21,841 nucleotides of DNA, taken from NCBI GenBank assembly GCA_000969725.1, contig JXSR01S035647.1, one strand, 5' to 3'. The position numbers and the translations under genes are program-made. The notes beneath the pieces were generated by a model. That model was not told the origin of the DNA and did no database searches. It saw nothing but the letters and a program-made list of their open reading frames with translations. This stretch comes from Ophiothrix spiculata. Lineage: Eukaryota > Echinodermata > Ophiuroidea > Amphilepidida > Ophiotrichidae. Below are positions 19,566 through 21,841 of the stretch, in pieces; the first letter of the stretch is position 1, and every line of letters starts with the position of its first letter.

Positions 19566-20035
19566 GGAAGTGTCTATACGCACGACCGTCGTGCACTTAA
19601 TTTTGTAAAGTCTATACGCACGACCGTTCTTCCCTGTGTTTATTTCCATTCGAACCATTAGTAACATAGCAAAAACATATACCGTATTTATAAACTTATA
19701 AATATCTTGCCAGAGTTACTGTATGATATAGTTTTGCTATCATGACTATAAAAGTAAGCTTTTATAAATGGTATAATTTCTAAAAATATTGACATCTTAC
19801 TTGTCTTCACGTGAGTTTTTTACATTATTTTTAATTCGTAATTTAACAAATGTACTCATCCATTTATTCATTTATACATCATTCATCTTATGTGCTTATT
19901 TATCTATTTATTTATTTGATGACATGTTTTTGCTGTGTTACTTGTATTTTCAATGGAAATAGACACAGGGAAGAACGGTCCTGCATATAGACTCTACAAA
20001 ATTAAGCGCACGACGGTCGTGCGTATAGCCATGAC
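19566..20035. mobile_element. Mutator-like non-autonomous element, 10-bp TSD and ~84-bp inverted repeats
   Basis: The 470-bp element is flanked by the exact 10-bp duplication ctattataaa (19556-19565 and 20036-20045). Copy I has the empty site, ggagttatgataaatggttt. The left arm (19566-19650) and right arm (19952-20035) pair over about 84 bases. Each arm contains gtctatacgcacgaccgt twice (intact or slightly mutated) and the palindrome gcacgac-c-gtcgtgc. The interior is non-coding and AT-rich, with a low-complexity run of ttta/tcattta words (about 19855-19920). A 9-11-bp duplication plus long arms suits Mutator-like elements. The superfamily is inferred; the boundaries are firm. Confidence 0.75.
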
Positions 20036-20295
20036 CTATTATAAATGGTTTTGTTATGAAAGGATGCAGACTTCTGCTTCACAAACTAAAAATAGAAATG
20101 CATTTCACAGTGTGTTACGTTATTTTCCTTTTAATACCTTAAAATTTCTATGCAAAAATGTATAGACGATCGATATTTTTGTAACTGTTGGAACTCGCAA
20201 TTTTCAAGCAAGGGAGCGTATTAAAATCTAAATGTATGTTAAATTGAAGTATCTACTACAACGTCCTAAAATAAAGACTATAGACCTGCTGTTCC

Positions 20296-20604
20296 CAGCT
20301 TAAGTTTTTTCTACGTTCCTTCACTTCGTTAAAAAAAAAACCAAAAATACTTTTCAAAATCAAAGTAGCATTGATAAATTATAGTTTTAAATCTAAAATT
20401 AAGAAAGACCCATGTTAAACCTATTATTAGATACTAAATTAAAATGTTGCCAGCTTAAGTTTTTTCTACGTTCTTTCACTTCGTTTTTCAATAATAATCC
20501 CCTTAAAAATACTTTTCAAAATCAAAGTAGCATTGATAAATAGTTTTAAATCTAAAATTAAGAAAGACCCATGTTAAACCTATTATTAGATACTAAATTA
20601 AAAT
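20296..20604. repeat. 155-bp tandem duplication in block T of copy II
   Basis: cagcttaagttttttctacg begins at 20296 and at 20451, giving a period of 155 bp. Both units continue through acttttcaaaatcaaagtag, agaaagacccatgttaaacc and tattattagatactaaatta. Small indels separate the units: an A run in the first, a missing ttat in the second. It differs in endpoints and period from the duplication in copy I. Confidence 0.85.
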
Positions 20605-21116
20605 GAAAACTTCCAAATTGCATTGCACATTTTTTTTGAACATTCGTGTGAACATACCGAATAATGTTTCAACCGAACACTACACTTACATGATATAATA
20701 AAAGTGATCGAAATTTAGTATATTTTGCAACATTTGTGTTTTAATGACGTGGCTTATTCGTGAATTCTGTTCTAGGTCGTTGCTTTAATGTTTCCACAAA
20801 TTCTTTTTTAATTTGTACGGCAAACTTGCAGTAATTATCTAATATACTTTGCGTATTTTAAAGTCGTCAAGATAGCTATGGCAACAGTGGTTTTTAAGTT
20901 AATTACATTAAAATGATTAATTTAGTAAAATACTCATTTATTAAGTTCCCTTTCGTGATTCAATATTATTACTTTCACTGACCAAGCATATTTTATGTAT
21001 AAATTTTGCGGACTTCAAAGTGATTAATTAGTGGACACAAATAAATGCATTTAATGACCTTTTGTGATTATAAGGTATATATGCATAATTCTTACAGCTT
21101 TATGAAGCTATATATA

Positions 21117-21257
21117 GCAGGTCACGTTTTGTTCAAGATTGTGATAAATTCCATGGAACCAACTGACACGATTTCACGGGAATGGACGAGGTGAGATTGC
21201 GATCTTTTAGTGCATTTTGGCTCCCGGATGCAGTATGACCCGACCCTTATATCATTT
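21117..21257. repeat. Block Y, copy 3
   Basis: It contains gcaggtcacgttttgttcaa, ttccatggaaccaactgaca, gtgagattgcgatcttttag and gcagtatgacccgaccctta. It is nearly the same as 15750-15905, and its position after Q' is preserved. Confidence 0.8.
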
Positions 21258-21767
21258 GCACATATCAACATGATAAGCATCAGTATAAAGTTTGACGGGA
21301 TATATTTTTTTCTTCTTTTTGTTTTCTTTATTTAAATTTATAAGTTAGAAATAGGCAACAATTCAAAATTTGCTACCAGAGTTCTAAATATTAGACTTTA
21401 AAGGGGATTTTGCATTGATGAAGCATGAAAACGGTAATTTTGACTTTTTAGAGTTGCATTAATAGAGCAAAAAAATTGTGATTTCAACATATCACGTCAG
21501 TTTCACTAGATGAATGCAGTACCAGGGTTAAACATACTGTTGAATTGCCACAAAGTAGTTTCTTGATAATAGATTCACAACATATCAAGGCGTTTGTATA
21601 AAACTATCTAGTGTTTCTTTAATGTAGTATCGTACTATAATATCAATGTGACCCTGCATATTAATTACACCCGTGCGCCGTTGGAGTTACAATCACAAAC
21701 ATAATTAGCCTAATTCACTTAGCCAGATAGATTTCATTAATGAAAGTATACCTCATCTTATTGTATG

Positions 21768-21841
21768 TAGAAATGATAATTTTATCACAGTGCTCATGGA
21801 GAAATTTTAAAACACAACGTTTCAGGTATGGACCCTTTGAC
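21768..21841. other. Unmatched window end
   Basis: Similarity to copy I ends here. The final 74 bases have no counterpart in the window. A caggtatgg at the end looks like a splice donor but is isolated. Confidence 0.4.

Larger units (their letters stand above)
16800..21767. repeat. Higher-order repeat copy II, with inversion and two insertions
   Basis: It follows copy I: A 16800-16889, rearranged CACTG element with inverted P 16890-17462, Q 17760-17930, R 18010-18140, X 18200-18690, A 18780-18863 and 19330-19400, P 19425-19560 and 20046-20095, T 20095-20860, Q' 20860-21030, Y 21117-21257 and Z to about 21767. It is longer than copy I because of insertions at 18864-19329 and 19566-20035. Similarity to Z of copy I stops at about 21767. 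The last 74 bases of the window are unmatched. Confidence 0.85.

Noticed and set aside
1-21841. CRISPR array, prokaryotic operon, phage or plasmid features
   Set aside because: There are no short regular direct repeats with unique spacers and no dense coding. All signals point to a eukaryotic nuclear locus.

Overview
This window reads as non-coding nuclear DNA of a eukaryote, most likely a marine invertebrate animal. It is AT-rich and no open frame exceeds 124 codons. There are no ribosome-binding sites or operon spacing. It carries tRNA-derived SINE remnants and several miniature inverted-repeat elements with canonical target-site duplications (TSDs). I cannot name the species, and I find no protein-coding gene I would defend. 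One minus-strand open stretch (1167-1447) flanked by splice-like signals is the only weak exon candidate.

Left part (1-4860), mostly single copy: GGCCAACYYGCC-type motif clusters (32-809); the weak exon candidate; a piggyBac-like TTAA element (1908-2662) with a hAT-like element (2215-2376, perfect 8-bp TSD) nested inside it; a tRNA-derived SINE fragment (about 3005-3165); and a non-repetitive stretch (3372-3655) holding several palindromic sites resembling transcription-factor motifs.

Middle part (4860-12170): diverged copies of sequence blocks that return further right. I call them A, P, Q, R, X, Y. X is at 4860-5560, 8381-9090 and 10130-10690. A-P-Q-R is at 6060-7260. Y is at 9254-9397. 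Between them lie a PIF/Harbinger-like element (5703-6053), a degenerate ~122-bp tandem repeat (7570-8215), an unclassified inverted-repeat element (9442-9862) and a minus-strand tRNA-like SINE (10846-10918).

Right part (12170-21767): a higher-order tandem duplication. Copy I (12170-16495) and copy II (16800-21767) both run A-P-Q-R-X-A-P-T-Q'-Y-Z, so each is itself a dimer. The differences give a relative chronology. The CACTG/TA element (12547-12853) inserted before the big duplication, because both copies carry it. In copy II, one of its inverted repeats plus about 275 bp of flank was then inverted. Copy II later gained a ~466-bp GC-richer insertion (18864-19329) and a 470-bp Mutator-like element (19566-20035). 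Copy I keeps the empty sites. Each copy also made its own small tandem duplication in block T (174 bp and 155 bp), and one of these carries a 26-bp patch templated from about 740 bp away.

Nothing here looks like an encoded multi-gene system. The interest lies in the nested duplications and the element-anchored rearrangement.
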